NCBI GenBank assembly: GCA_937871985.1
Contig: CALMPB010000351.1
Location: 1-20,897, forward strand
From: an uncultured Burkholderiaceae bacterium
GTDB lineage: Bacteria > Pseudomonadota > Gammaproteobacteria > Burkholderiales > Burkholderiaceae
DNA: 20,897 nt
Direction of reading: 5' to 3'
A program made the translations under genes and the position numbers. This document shows, piece by piece, positions 1 through 6,969 of the stretch. The first letter of the stretch is position 1. Each line of letters begins with the position of its first letter. A model generated the notes under the pieces. The model searched no databases. It was not told where the DNA came from and worked only from the letters and a program-made list of their open reading frames with translations.

Positions 1-142
1 TGCCTATGACGGTATTCAGTTCGTCCACGTCGCCCATGGCGGCGATGCGCGGCGCATCCTTGTCGACGCGGCTGCCGTCGCCAAGGCCGGTGGTGCCCTG
101 GTCGCCGGTACGGGTTGCAATGACAGACAAGCGTGTGGCCAT
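1..142 (-). CDS. pduO: Cob(I)alamin adenosyltransferase, PduO type (5' part only)
   Basis: The first 47 codons are inside the window; the rest runs off the left edge. The product should transfer the adenosyl group of ATP to cob(I)alamin to make adenosylcobalamin in the cytoplasm. The visible N-terminus shows the family's ATP-binding signature, with TRTGDQGTTGLGDGSRV followed by DAPRIAAMGDVDELN, which matches the TRTGD-GTTGL-DG and G-VDELN blocks of PduO/MMAB enzymes. The ATG at 142 is preceded by a strong ribosome binding site (GAAGGAAA on the minus strand, 148-155). It is divergent from the CusF-like gene. Family identity is firm; nothing can be said of the C-terminal half. Confidence 0.9.
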   Translation of the reverse strand, partial: MATRLSVIATRTGDQGTTGLGDGSRVDKDAPRIAAMGDVDELNTVIG

Positions 143-282
143 GGTGTTTTCCTTCGATGCCGCTGCGGCTTACAATTGGATTTCCGGTCGAGGTGTGAGT
201 ATGCCGGTTACGGGATACGGGTACCGACACTGATGGTGTGGGCGCTGCCTAGGCCTTGGGGCTTAGAGCACGGGCGCTGATC

Positions 283-288
283 AAGGAG
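283..288 (+). promoter_or_regulatory. Ribosome binding site of the CusF-like gene
   Basis: AAGGAG lies 8 nt before the ATG at 297 and fixes that start. The rest of the divergent intergenic region (143-296) holds no clear promoter or operator that I can recognise; a short GCCGC/GCGGC inverted repeat at 159-169 is the only structure seen. Confidence 0.75.
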
Positions 289-296
289 TGTAGCGT

Positions 297-599
297 ATGT
301 CTTTTTCTTACCGTCATTTACGGCCGGCGCTGGCGGCGGCGTTGGTCGTGGCCTCGGTGTATTCGGTCGCGGCCGTGGCCCAGGAAGCCTCCGGCTCGGG
401 CGAAGTGCGCCGGGTGGATCCCGCCGCCGGAAAAATCACCATCAAGCAAGGCGCCATTGCCGATTTGCAATTGCCGGCCATGACGCTGGTCTATCATGCC
501 GATCCGGCCTTGCTGAAAGACATCAAACCCGGCGACAAGGTCAGCTTCAGCGCAAAGCGCGAAGGCGACAAGTACGTGATTACCAAGATCAGCAAATAA
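297..599 (+). CDS. CusF-like periplasmic metal-binding domain protein, degenerate ligands
   Basis: A 100-residue exported protein. Residues 1-28 form a signal peptide (basic start, hydrophobic core, AVA cleavage site before Gln29). Residues 35-98 match the CusF small beta-barrel: GEV-RVDP-GKITI, then the LPAMTL block, then IKPGDKVSF. CusF chaperones Cu(I)/Ag(I) in the periplasm for Cus-type efflux using His36, Trp44, Met47 and Met49. By eye the equivalents here are Gln51, Leu59, Met62 and Leu64, so only one ligand remains. No cusCBA or copper oxidase gene is adjacent. The fold assignment is good. A copper role is doubtful, and it may be a structural or regulatory relic, or bind differently through His67. 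Confidence 0.8.
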   Translation: MSFSYRHLRPALAAALVVASVYSVAAVAQEASGSGEVRRVDPAAGKITIKQGAIADLQLPAMTLVYHADPALLKDIKPGDKVSFSAKREGDKYVITKISK

Positions 600-766
600 A
601 TATCGATCCATTCCAGTCCCGACGCGATCTCCTTGGTCGGCGTCAACAGGCCTTAAGGGCTGTTCCGGCCGGGCGCGCCAGCCCAAGCCTTGTGCGCAAT
701 CGCCCTGGATGCGGCGGGTGGTCTTCATGACAATGGGGGTATGGTCAATGGCCGGACAACCCACTC

Positions 767-2263
767 ATGAAAACCAATTTCTCGGCGGCCCAGCTCGAGC
801 AGCCGCACATCGCCGAAGCGGACAAAATACTTAAAACCTGTCAGCACTTCGGCTTTTGCACGTCCGGCTGCCCAACCTATGTGATTCTGCACGATGAGAA
901 CGACGGCCCGCGCGGGCGCATCGACCTCATCAAGGAAATGCTGGAAAGCGGCCAGCCGCCTTCGGCCAAGACCGTCGAGCATATCGACCGCTGCCTTTCG
1001 TGCATGTCGTGCATGACGACATGCGCCGTCAACGTGGACTATATGCACCTTGTCGATACGGGCAGGGCGCATATCGAAGCGCATTACCGGCGGCCGTTGC
1101 GGGAGAGGCTGGCGCGAAATGCTTTGGCCTATGTGCTGCCGCGCCCCGCGCTGTTCCGGCGGGCCCTGGCTCTGGGACGTCTGGCCGCAAGAGTCGAGTA
1201 TCTGGTTCCGCGGTCGATGCGGCACGCCTTGAGGCTTTTGCCCAAGAGCCCGCCGGCCGATCCCGTTACGGACGCCGATGCCACTGCCGGCGATAGCGGC
1301 AACATCGACGTTGGCGGCGCGGCATCCGCTTATCTATACCCGGCGTGGGGCGCCAGGCGGTGGCGGGTTGCCATGCTGCCGGGCTGTGTTCAGCCGGTGC
1401 TGTCGCCGCAGATCAATGCCGCCACCATACGCCTGCTCAATCGCTACGGCTGCGACGTCGTCATCCCCGTCGCAAGCGCCTGTTGCGGCTCGCTGACCTT
1501 GCATATGGGCAAGCAGGCCGCCGCGAAGGAATTTGCCGCCCGGAATGTGCGGGCCTGGCAGGCGGAACTGGACGGCGACGGCCTGGATGCCATTCTGGTC
1601 AATGCCTCGGGCTGCGGCACCACGGTCAAGGACTACGGCCATTTGCTGGGCGACGATGCGGCCCTGGCTCCTGCCGCTGCGCGGGCGGCGGCTCTGGCCA
1701 TGGATATCTGCGAATGGCTTGCCCGCATGGATCTTCCCGAGCCGGCAACGCCCCGGCGCCATCGCGTGGCGTATCACGATGCCTGTTCGCTGCGCAACGC
1801 GCAGAAGGTGACCGCCCAGCCTCGATCCTTGCTGCGCAAGGCGGGATTCCAGGTGGTCGATATACCCGAGGCTCACTTCTGCTGCGGCTCGGCCGGCACC
1901 TACAACCTGCTGCAGCCGGCCATGGCCGCGCAGCTTGGCGAGCGCAAGGCCGCCAATATTTCCCGTACCGAACCGCAAATCGTGGCGGCGGGCAATATTG
2001 GCTGCATTACCCAAATCGGCCTCTACAGCGGCGTTCCCATCGTGCATACCGTGGAGTTGCTGGACTGGGCCCATGGCGGTCCGCTGCCCGCGGCGCTGCG
2101 CGGGCTGGAGTTGCCGCAGTTGGAGCCCGAAGCCGCACCGGAGGCGTTGGAAGGAAAGGAGGCCGGCTTTGCGAACGGCAAGCCTGGCGGCGAATCGAGT
2201 GGTGGATTGAACGATAGCTTGAACGACAAGGACGCCGACGATGGCAGCGTCGGCATTTGGTAA
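767..2263 (+). CDS. GlcF-like Fe-S oxidoreductase subunit (glycolate oxidase iron-sulfur subunit family)
   Basis: Resembles GlcF, which passes electrons from a flavoprotein dehydrogenase towards the quinone pool. Residues 25-35 correspond to the first ferredoxin motif but read C25-QHF-GF-C31-TSG-C35-P, with Phe28 at the usual second cysteine. The second motif is complete (Cys76, 79, 82, 86), though the proline after its last cysteine is Ala. Two CCG-type domains follow, with Cys207, Cys239-240, Cys340 and Cys372-373, as expected for additional metal or cluster binding. At 498 residues it exceeds E. coli GlcF (about 407), with an insert near 160-195 and a low-complexity acidic tail after about 445. 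The start lacks a clear Shine-Dalgarno. It is followed 35 bp later by the flavoprotein gene, its probable partner. True glycolate oxidase is unlikely, because the partner is VAO-type and not GlcD plus GlcE. Confidence 0.85.
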   Translation: MKTNFSAAQLEQPHIAEADKILKTCQHFGFCTSGCPTYVILHDENDGPRGRIDLIKEMLESGQPPSAKTVEHIDRCLSCMSCMTTCAVNVDYMHLVDTGRAHIEAHYRRPLRERLARNALAYVLPRPALFRRALALGRLAARVEYLVPRSMRHALRLLPKSPPADPVTDADATAGDSGNIDVGGAASAYLYPAWGARRWRVAMLPGCVQPVLSPQINAATIRLLNRYGCDVVIPVASACCGSLTLHMGKQAAAKEFAARNVRAWQAELDGDGLDAILVNASGCGTTVKDYGHLLGDDAALAPAAARAAALAMDICEWLARMDLPEPATPRRHRVAYHDACSLRNAQKVTAQPRSLLRKAGFQVVDIPEAHFCCGSAGTYNLLQPAMAAQLGERKAANISRTEPQIVAAGNIGCITQIGLYSGVPIVHTVELLDWAHGGPLPAALRGLELPQLEPEAAPEALEGKEAGFANGKPGGESSGGLNDSLNDKDADDGSVGIW

Positions 2264-2298
2264 TCAATGAGTGAATCAATGAAAAACAAGGAAGAGAC

Positions 2299-3819
2299 AT
2301 GAACGAGAATCTGGAAGCCTTCTTGAAGGCCGTGTCGGACGACATGGGTTCGCAGTGGGTCGATACGCGCCCCGAAACCCTGAGCCGCTATGGGGAACAT
2401 ACCTTGCCGGACAAGCCGCGTCCGCCGGCGGCGGTGCTGTTTCCCGATTCGACGGCGCAGGTGCAAGGCATCGTCAAGGCCGCCAATCGGTACGGCGTCG
2501 AGCTTTACCCGATCAGCACGGGCAACAATATCGGCCTGGGTTCGCGCGCGCCGGCCAGCGCGGGCCAGGTGGTGGTGGATCTTGGCTACCGCATGAACCG
2601 CATCCTGGACATCAACGAAGAAACCTGCCTGGCCGAGCTCGAACCTGGGGTCAGCTTCCAGATGCTGCATGACGAACTGGCCCGGCGTGGCGACAAGCTG
2701 ATGCTGTCCGCCACCTCGGGGCCGCCTCATGGCGGCGTCATCGGCAATGCCATAGATCGCGGCGCCGGCTATGGCCCGTACTTCGATCACTTCGGCATGC
2801 TTTGCGGCATGGAGGTCGTGCTGGGCAATGGCGACATCATCCGCACCGGCGACGGCAGCCTGGACACCGACCAGCTCACCAACTGGCATGTTTCCAAGTA
2901 TTCGTTCGGCCCTGCGCTGGACGGCCTGTTCTGCCAGTCCAACTACGGCATCGTGACGCGGGTGGGCATTTGGCTGATGCCGCGCCCGCCCGCGGCGCGC
3001 TCGTTCCATTTCGTGTTTCCCGACGATGATGACATCGAGCAGATCATCGATTTATGCCGCCCCATGAAGCTATCGAATTTCGTACCGTCGCTGTTCCGCA
3101 TCAGCAACGACCTGTACGCCATGGCGCCCGACGAACAGAACCCCGAGTACCGGGCAGGCAGCAAGGCCAGCTTTTCGGACGGTGGACGCAAGGCATTGCA
3201 GGAGAAGCATGGCCTGGGGGCGTGGCAGGTATCGGGCATGTTCTATGGCGCTTCGGACGCGGCGATCGAGCCGTTGATCCAGCGGGTAAAAGCCCATTTC
3301 GAGCGCGGCGGGAAGGCCAAATACATCAGCCACGACGAGGCGTTGGACATTCCCGCCTTGCATATCGCCATCGACGCCATGAGCGGCAGGCCCAGCTCAA
3401 GCGAATTGGGCATGCTGCAATGGCGCCCGGGCAGCGGCAATTCGTGGTTCCTGCCGGGAACGCCCATGGTCGGCAAGCAGGCGCTGGAGCTGGACAGGCT
3501 GGGGCGTGGCATTTACGCCAAGCACGGCATGGACTACATCATCATGCACGTGGCCTCCGCCAGGTTTGCCCGAGGGCTGCATGTTCTGGTCTGGAACAAG
3601 GACGACGAAGACGAAAACGCGCGGGCCGATGCCTGCTACCGCGAGCTGTCGGTGGAGTTCGCCAAGCGGGGAGTGGGTGTGGGCCGCGCACCGGCCGACT
3701 ATTATGACCTGCATATGGAAATGGCCATGCCCGCCTTGCAAAAGGCTTGCGGCGAAATCAAGAAGGCGCTGGATCCGAACGGGGTGATCAGCCCGGGCAA
3801 GTACGGGATACGCGGTTGA
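2299..3819 (+). CDS. FAD-linked oxidase/dehydrogenase, vanillyl-alcohol oxidase / p-cresol methylhydroxylase subfamily
   Basis: A 506-residue flavoprotein with the PCMH-type FAD domain (residues 35-230) and a VAO-like cap domain (about 240-470). Diagnostic blocks are STGNNIGLG (73-81), GGVIGNAIDRGAGYGPYFDHFG (145-166), CGMEVVLGNGDIIRTG (169-184), SNYGIVTRVGIWLMP (214-228) and the C-terminal DPNGVISPGKYG (492-503). VAO/PCMH enzymes oxidise para-substituted phenols. By eye, positions matching VAO Tyr108 and Tyr503 are Leu80 and Gly462, Arg504 is kept as Arg463, and the His422 flavin linkage site is Gly426. So FAD is probably non-covalent and the substrate probably not a phenol. It follows the GlcF-like gene at 35 bp and ends 6 bp before the convergent AraC-type gene. 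Family certain, substrate unknown. A GAAGAGA ribosome site precedes the start. Confidence 0.87.
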   Translation: MNENLEAFLKAVSDDMGSQWVDTRPETLSRYGEHTLPDKPRPPAAVLFPDSTAQVQGIVKAANRYGVELYPISTGNNIGLGSRAPASAGQVVVDLGYRMNRILDINEETCLAELEPGVSFQMLHDELARRGDKLMLSATSGPPHGGVIGNAIDRGAGYGPYFDHFGMLCGMEVVLGNGDIIRTGDGSLDTDQLTNWHVSKYSFGPALDGLFCQSNYGIVTRVGIWLMPRPPAARSFHFVFPDDDDIEQIIDLCRPMKLSNFVPSLFRISNDLYAMAPDEQNPEYRAGSKASFSDGGRKALQEKHGLGAWQVSGMFYGASDAAIEPLIQRVKAHFERGGKAKYISHDEALDIPALHIAIDAMSGRPSSSELGMLQWRPGSGNSWFLPGTPMVGKQALELDRLGRGIYAKHGMDYIIMHVASARFARGLHVLVWNKDDEDENARADACYRELSVEFAKRGVGVGRAPADYYDLHMEMAMPALQKACGEIKKALDPNGVISPGKYGIRG

Positions 3820-3825
3820 CAGACC

Positions 3826-4779
3826 CTAGTGCTTGTTGGCGGACTCCGCCTGGCCGCTGCGATAGGAGGAAGGGGTCACGCCGAAGCGGCGCTTGAAAAG
3901 ATGGTTGAAGTGCGAGATGTCGTTGAACCCGCAGCTGTAGGCGATATTCGCAATGGGGAGCCGCGCGGATGAATCCAGCTTCTTGCTTGCCGAAGCCAGC
4001 CGCTCTTCGGTGACGAAGTCCGTAAAGCTGCTGTCCATCTGCTGCAGTATTTTTTGCACCAGGCGGCGCGACATGTTCAAGGCAAGGGCTACCGAATCGA
4101 GCGTCAGATCGGGGTCGCAGAGTTTCTTGCGGATGTATCGCACGACCGCCTGGCGGCGCAGGTCTTGCGAGTCGATGCGATCTGCGCCCGCGTGTCCCGC
4201 CGTGATCTGGAGCAGGTTGCAGATGTTTTCGGTAAGCAGCTCCATGTCGGACGAAACCAGCGTGGATTTTTCGCTGGAAAGTTCGGTCAGGTACGAGAAC
4301 AGCACCTCGGCAAGAGGGCCGGACGGTGTGAGAGCCAGGGCGGAAGCGCGCATCAGGCCGGGCAGGCGTTCTTCGACGGCGCGGACTGGCAGTTTGGCGA
4401 CGACCCGCCGCACTTCGGAAGGGAAGGCCACGTGCATGGGCCTTCGCCCGTCGACAATCGCGATGCTGCCCGGCAGCAGCCGCATCTGGGCATTGCCCTG
4501 CTCGATATGGGCGGCGCCGCCGATTTGCCAGCTAAGCAGGTATCCCGCGCCGCCCGCATTGCTTAACTGTTCGCGGCCGCAGTAAACGTCGTGCGGCTTG
4601 CTCCAGAACGAGGCGCAGCTCAGGTCGCCGTAGCGGCGTCCGGAGATCTTCGCGGCGAAATCGCGGGACGAAAGATTGTCGACCCGCACGTTATGGATCA
4701 TTTTGCAGATCGCATCCAGCCAGGAGCTTCTGGAATCCGCTTCGGGGCGGATGTCGGTGGACATGACGATCATTTTCAT
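3826..4779 (-). CDS. AraC/XylS-family transcriptional regulator
   Basis: A 317-residue regulator. Residues about 35-195 form an AraC-binding-like sensor domain (FWSKPHDVYCGR, LLSWQIGGAAHIEQG, LLPGSIAIVDGRRPM), as in regulators of aromatic or amine catabolism. Residues 210-308 hold the double helix-turn-helix, ending in the signature IANIAYSCGFNDISHFNHLFKR followed by FGVTPSSYR. I chose the ATG at 4779 because GGAG lies 6 nt upstream and the longer frame to 4992 would overlap the lysR-type gene. The gene lies 38 bp downstream of that lysR-type gene on the same strand, so the two may be cotranscribed. It probably controls one or both flanking catabolic units; the inducer is unknown. Confidence 0.9.
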   Translation of the reverse strand: MKMIVMSTDIRPEADSRSSWLDAICKMIHNVRVDNLSSRDFAAKISGRRYGDLSCASFWSKPHDVYCGREQLSNAGGAGYLLSWQIGGAAHIEQGNAQMRLLPGSIAIVDGRRPMHVAFPSEVRRVVAKLPVRAVEERLPGLMRASALALTPSGPLAEVLFSYLTELSSEKSTLVSSDMELLTENICNLLQITAGHAGADRIDSQDLRRQAVVRYIRKKLCDPDLTLDSVALALNMSRRLVQKILQQMDSSFTDFVTEERLASASKKLDSSARLPIANIAYSCGFNDISHFNHLFKRRFGVTPSSYRSGQAESANKH

Positions 4780-4817
4780 TGCCGGCTCCGGACGCCCTGC
4801 CAAGGGGGCGGTGTTCT

Positions 4818-5750
4818 TCAACGGTTCAACGACGTGCCGATTGGCTCGGCGCCGTACCAGGTGCCGGGCTCCAGGCTGGCCGCCAGAGTGGAAAGCAGAA
4901 GCCGTCGACCCTCGAGCACAGCCTGCGAGTGCGAGCGGGCCTCGCTTTCGTACAGGGCCCAGGTAAGGTACATGCCTTTGATGGGCGCCCATTGGATCGA
5001 TTCACCCAGGTCATGGCCGCGCAGCGCGCAGGCCGGCACGACGGTATGGCCGAAGCGGCGGCTGGCCAGTTCCAGGCACAGTCTCAGTGTATCGGTTTCG
5101 ACTATCGTGCGAAAGGTCATGGACTTGCGGTTGAGCGCGTTTTCGATTTGCGTGCGCAGCACATTGGGGCGCGCTGGAAGAATCAATCGCAGATCGTTCA
5201 ACTGGGTGATGGGCACGGGCTCGTCCGGCGTCAGGCTGGTTTGCGCGTGGCCCACCAGTATCAGGGGCTCGCGCAGCAAAGAGGTTTGCCTGTAGCCGCT
5301 GGGCGGGGTCTGGTCGAAGGGCATGATGCATAAATCGAGCAGGCCGGCCAGCAGATGCTCGCGCAGCAGGTTGCTGACGCCTTCGTACATGCGCAGCATG
5401 ATGCCGGGGTATTCCCGCAGCAGCGTATCCACGAAGGCCTGGGTGAATACGTGATGCCACGAGGGAGGAATGCCGATGGACAATTGCCCCGCCGCGCGCT
5501 CGCCCACTTGTTCCTTGAGGACGGCGAACTGGCGCAGCAAGGGGCGCGCCCGGTCGGCCAGCAGCTTGCCCGCGTCGGTGAGGCGCACGCCGCCTTGCGA
5601 ACGGGTGAAAAGCTGCGCCTTCATTTCGTGCTCCAGCGCGGCGATATGGCGCGACAGGGCGGGTTGCGACAACCCCAGGTCGGCGGCGGCGCGGTTGATG
5701 CTGCCCAGTTCGGCGACCCGCAGATAGCATTCCAGCAGTCGTGAATCCAT
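4818..5750 (-). CDS. LysR-family transcriptional regulator
   Basis: A 310-residue LysR-type regulator. The N-terminal winged helix-turn-helix spans about residues 3-62 (YLRVAELGSINRAAADLGLSQPALSRHI then LEHEMKAQLFTRS and LTDAGK). The co-inducer-binding domain starts near residue 90 (GQLSIGIPPSWHH). The ATG at 5750 is preferred over an upstream TTG at 5780, because the TTG falls inside a TATAAT-like -10 element and adds residues outside the domain. It is divergent from the dehydrogenase-crotonase-ligase-ACAD unit, the usual position for a LysR activator of that unit, and is followed by the AraC-type gene. Confidence 0.92.
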   Translation of the reverse strand: MDSRLLECYLRVAELGSINRAAADLGLSQPALSRHIAALEHEMKAQLFTRSQGGVRLTDAGKLLADRARPLLRQFAVLKEQVGERAAGQLSIGIPPSWHHVFTQAFVDTLLREYPGIMLRMYEGVSNLLREHLLAGLLDLCIMPFDQTPPSGYRQTSLLREPLILVGHAQTSLTPDEPVPITQLNDLRLILPARPNVLRTQIENALNRKSMTFRTIVETDTLRLCLELASRRFGHTVVPACALRGHDLGESIQWAPIKGMYLTWALYESEARSHSQAVLEGRRLLLSTLAASLEPGTWYGAEPIGTSLNR

Positions 5751-5779
5751 AGCGTCTATTATCCACAAAATGGCTAACA

Positions 5780-5785
5780 ATTATA
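5780..5785 (-). promoter_or_regulatory. Predicted -10 element of the lysR-type gene
   Basis: On the minus strand this reads TATAAT, a perfect -10 hexamer, about 30 nt upstream of the ATG at 5750. The matching -35 region 17 bp upstream (TTATCT) is weak, as is common for regulated promoters. This is inference from motif match only. Confidence 0.45.
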
Positions 5786-5794
5786 GGTCAATAG

Positions 5795-5810
5795 CATTAT
5801 TCAGATAATG
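5795..5810. promoter_or_regulatory. Palindrome in the lysR/dehydrogenase divergent region, candidate LysR operator
   Basis: CATTAT-TCAG-ATAATG is a perfect 6+6 inverted repeat in an AT-rich island between the divergent genes. Its right arm contains GATAAT, a possible -10 for the rightward unit, and it lies near the upstream edge of the predicted lysR promoter. That is where a LysR protein would both autorepress and activate. No other operator candidate of this quality is seen in 5751-5893. Confidence 0.45.
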
Positions 5811-5893
5811 GGGCGATGTCTACACTTGTCGAAATGCTCGGGGGCTTGCGGCAAGAGCCACGGGAAAATGAACAGAAAAGCATAGTGAGCGGC

Positions 5894-6892
5894 ATGAACT
5901 CCAAATCGCATTCCTATACCAGCCCTGACAAAGTACGCAGTGTGGCGGTCATCGGCGCGGGCTCGGTGGGGGCCAGCTGGGCCGCCCTGTTCCTGGCGCA
6001 CGGCCTGGATGTCGTGGCCTACGATCCGGGGCCCGGCGCCGAGGCGCGGGCGCGTCAATTCATTGCCGACGCCTGGCCCGCGCTGGTCGAGCTGGGGCAG
6101 GCCGGTACGCCGCGGCCGCCCATGGAGCGCCTGCGCTTTGCCGCGACGATCTCCGAGGCGGCGCGGGAAGCCGACGTGGTGCAGGAAAACGTTCTCGAAA
6201 GGCTCGAGGTCAAAGCCAAGGTGCTGGCTGAAATCGATGCCGCGGCATCTTCCAACAAAATCATTCTTTCCAGCACAGGTGGGATTACTCCGTCGGTCAT
6301 GCAGGTTTCCTGCGCGAGTCCCGAGCGCCTGGTGGTGTTGCACCCCTTCAATCCCTCGCATTTGATGCCTTTGGTGGAAGTGGTGGGCGGCAAGCAGACC
6401 AAGCCCGAAGTTGTGGAGTGGGCCATGGCGTTTGCGCGGCGGCTTGGCAAAAAGCCTATTCGCCTGAATGCCGAAGCCAAGGGCCATATGACCAACCGCC
6501 TGCAGTTCGCGCTGGTGCGCGAAGCGGTGGCCTGCCTGACCGAGGGCATGGCCAGCGCGGAGGATATCGATGCCGCGTTGCGCTACGGCCTTGCGCCGCG
6601 CTGGCTGCTGATGGGCAGCTTGCTGACCTTGCACATGGCCGGCGGCGAGGGCGGCATGCAAGGCATACTCGACCATACGGGCAAGGCCCTGGAAGAGTGG
6701 TGGACGCCGACCGAGCAGGTCAGCCTGACGCCGCAGGTCGTAGGCCGCCTGGTGGAGGCGGCGCGCGAGGTCTCCGGCGGCCAGCCTGTGCGGGATTGGG
6801 TGCATTGGCGCGATGAGTCGCTGGTCGATGTATTGAGCCTGCAAAAGAATGCGGAGCAAGGCGCACCGCAGGACAAGGCGGCAGCCGCGTAA
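5894..6892 (+). CDS. 3-hydroxyacyl-CoA / L-carnitine / L-gulonate-type NAD-dependent dehydrogenase
   Basis: A 332-residue enzyme of the 3-hydroxyacyl-CoA dehydrogenase superfamily. The Rossmann fold begins with VAVIGAGSVGASW (G21, G23, G26), and Asp44 closes the second strand, favouring NAD. The catalytic His150 (LHPFNP) and Glu162 are present at the family spacing, and NRLQ (Asn201) supplies the substrate Asn. The position of the conserved catalytic Ser (SSTS in relatives) reads SSTGG, giving Gly129. The pattern LRYGLAPRW-LMG-LLTLHMAGGEGGM resembles carnitine dehydrogenases more than FadB/Hbd. The ATG at 5894 is preferred because the fold starts 17 residues later; a start at 5816 would add 26 unstructured residues. 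Neither start has a strong ribosome site. It is the first gene of the rightward unit. Confidence 0.82.
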   Translation: MNSKSHSYTSPDKVRSVAVIGAGSVGASWAALFLAHGLDVVAYDPGPGAEARARQFIADAWPALVELGQAGTPRPPMERLRFAATISEAAREADVVQENVLERLEVKAKVLAEIDAAASSNKIILSSTGGITPSVMQVSCASPERLVVLHPFNPSHLMPLVEVVGGKQTKPEVVEWAMAFARRLGKKPIRLNAEAKGHMTNRLQFALVREAVACLTEGMASAEDIDAALRYGLAPRWLLMGSLLTLHMAGGEGGMQGILDHTGKALEEWWTPTEQVSLTPQVVGRLVEAAREVSGGQPVRDWVHWRDESLVDVLSLQKNAEQGAPQDKAAAA

Positions 6893-6969
6893 CGAATACA
6901 CGAATCACCAATACGGATTAAGAGCCGCCGGAAGACAAGTAGCGGCACACAACAAAGAGAGAAAAGCTC

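Noticed and set aside
600..766. Search for a promoter or terminator between the CusF-like and GlcF-like genes
   Set aside because: Only short, imperfect GC dyads (for example GGGCT...AGCCC and the GGCGCGCC octamer) and no convincing -35/-10 pair; not enough to call a feature.
2299..3819. Annotation of the flavoprotein as GlcD (glycolate oxidase)
   Set aside because: Despite the GlcF-like neighbour, the blocks GNAIDRGAGYGPYFDHFG and CGMEVVLGNGDIIRTG belong to the VAO/PCMH subfamily, and no GlcE-like gene is present.
4780..4992. Upstream extension of the AraC-type gene
   Set aside because: It overlaps the end of the lysR-type gene, and the ATG at 4779 has a GGAG ribosome site.
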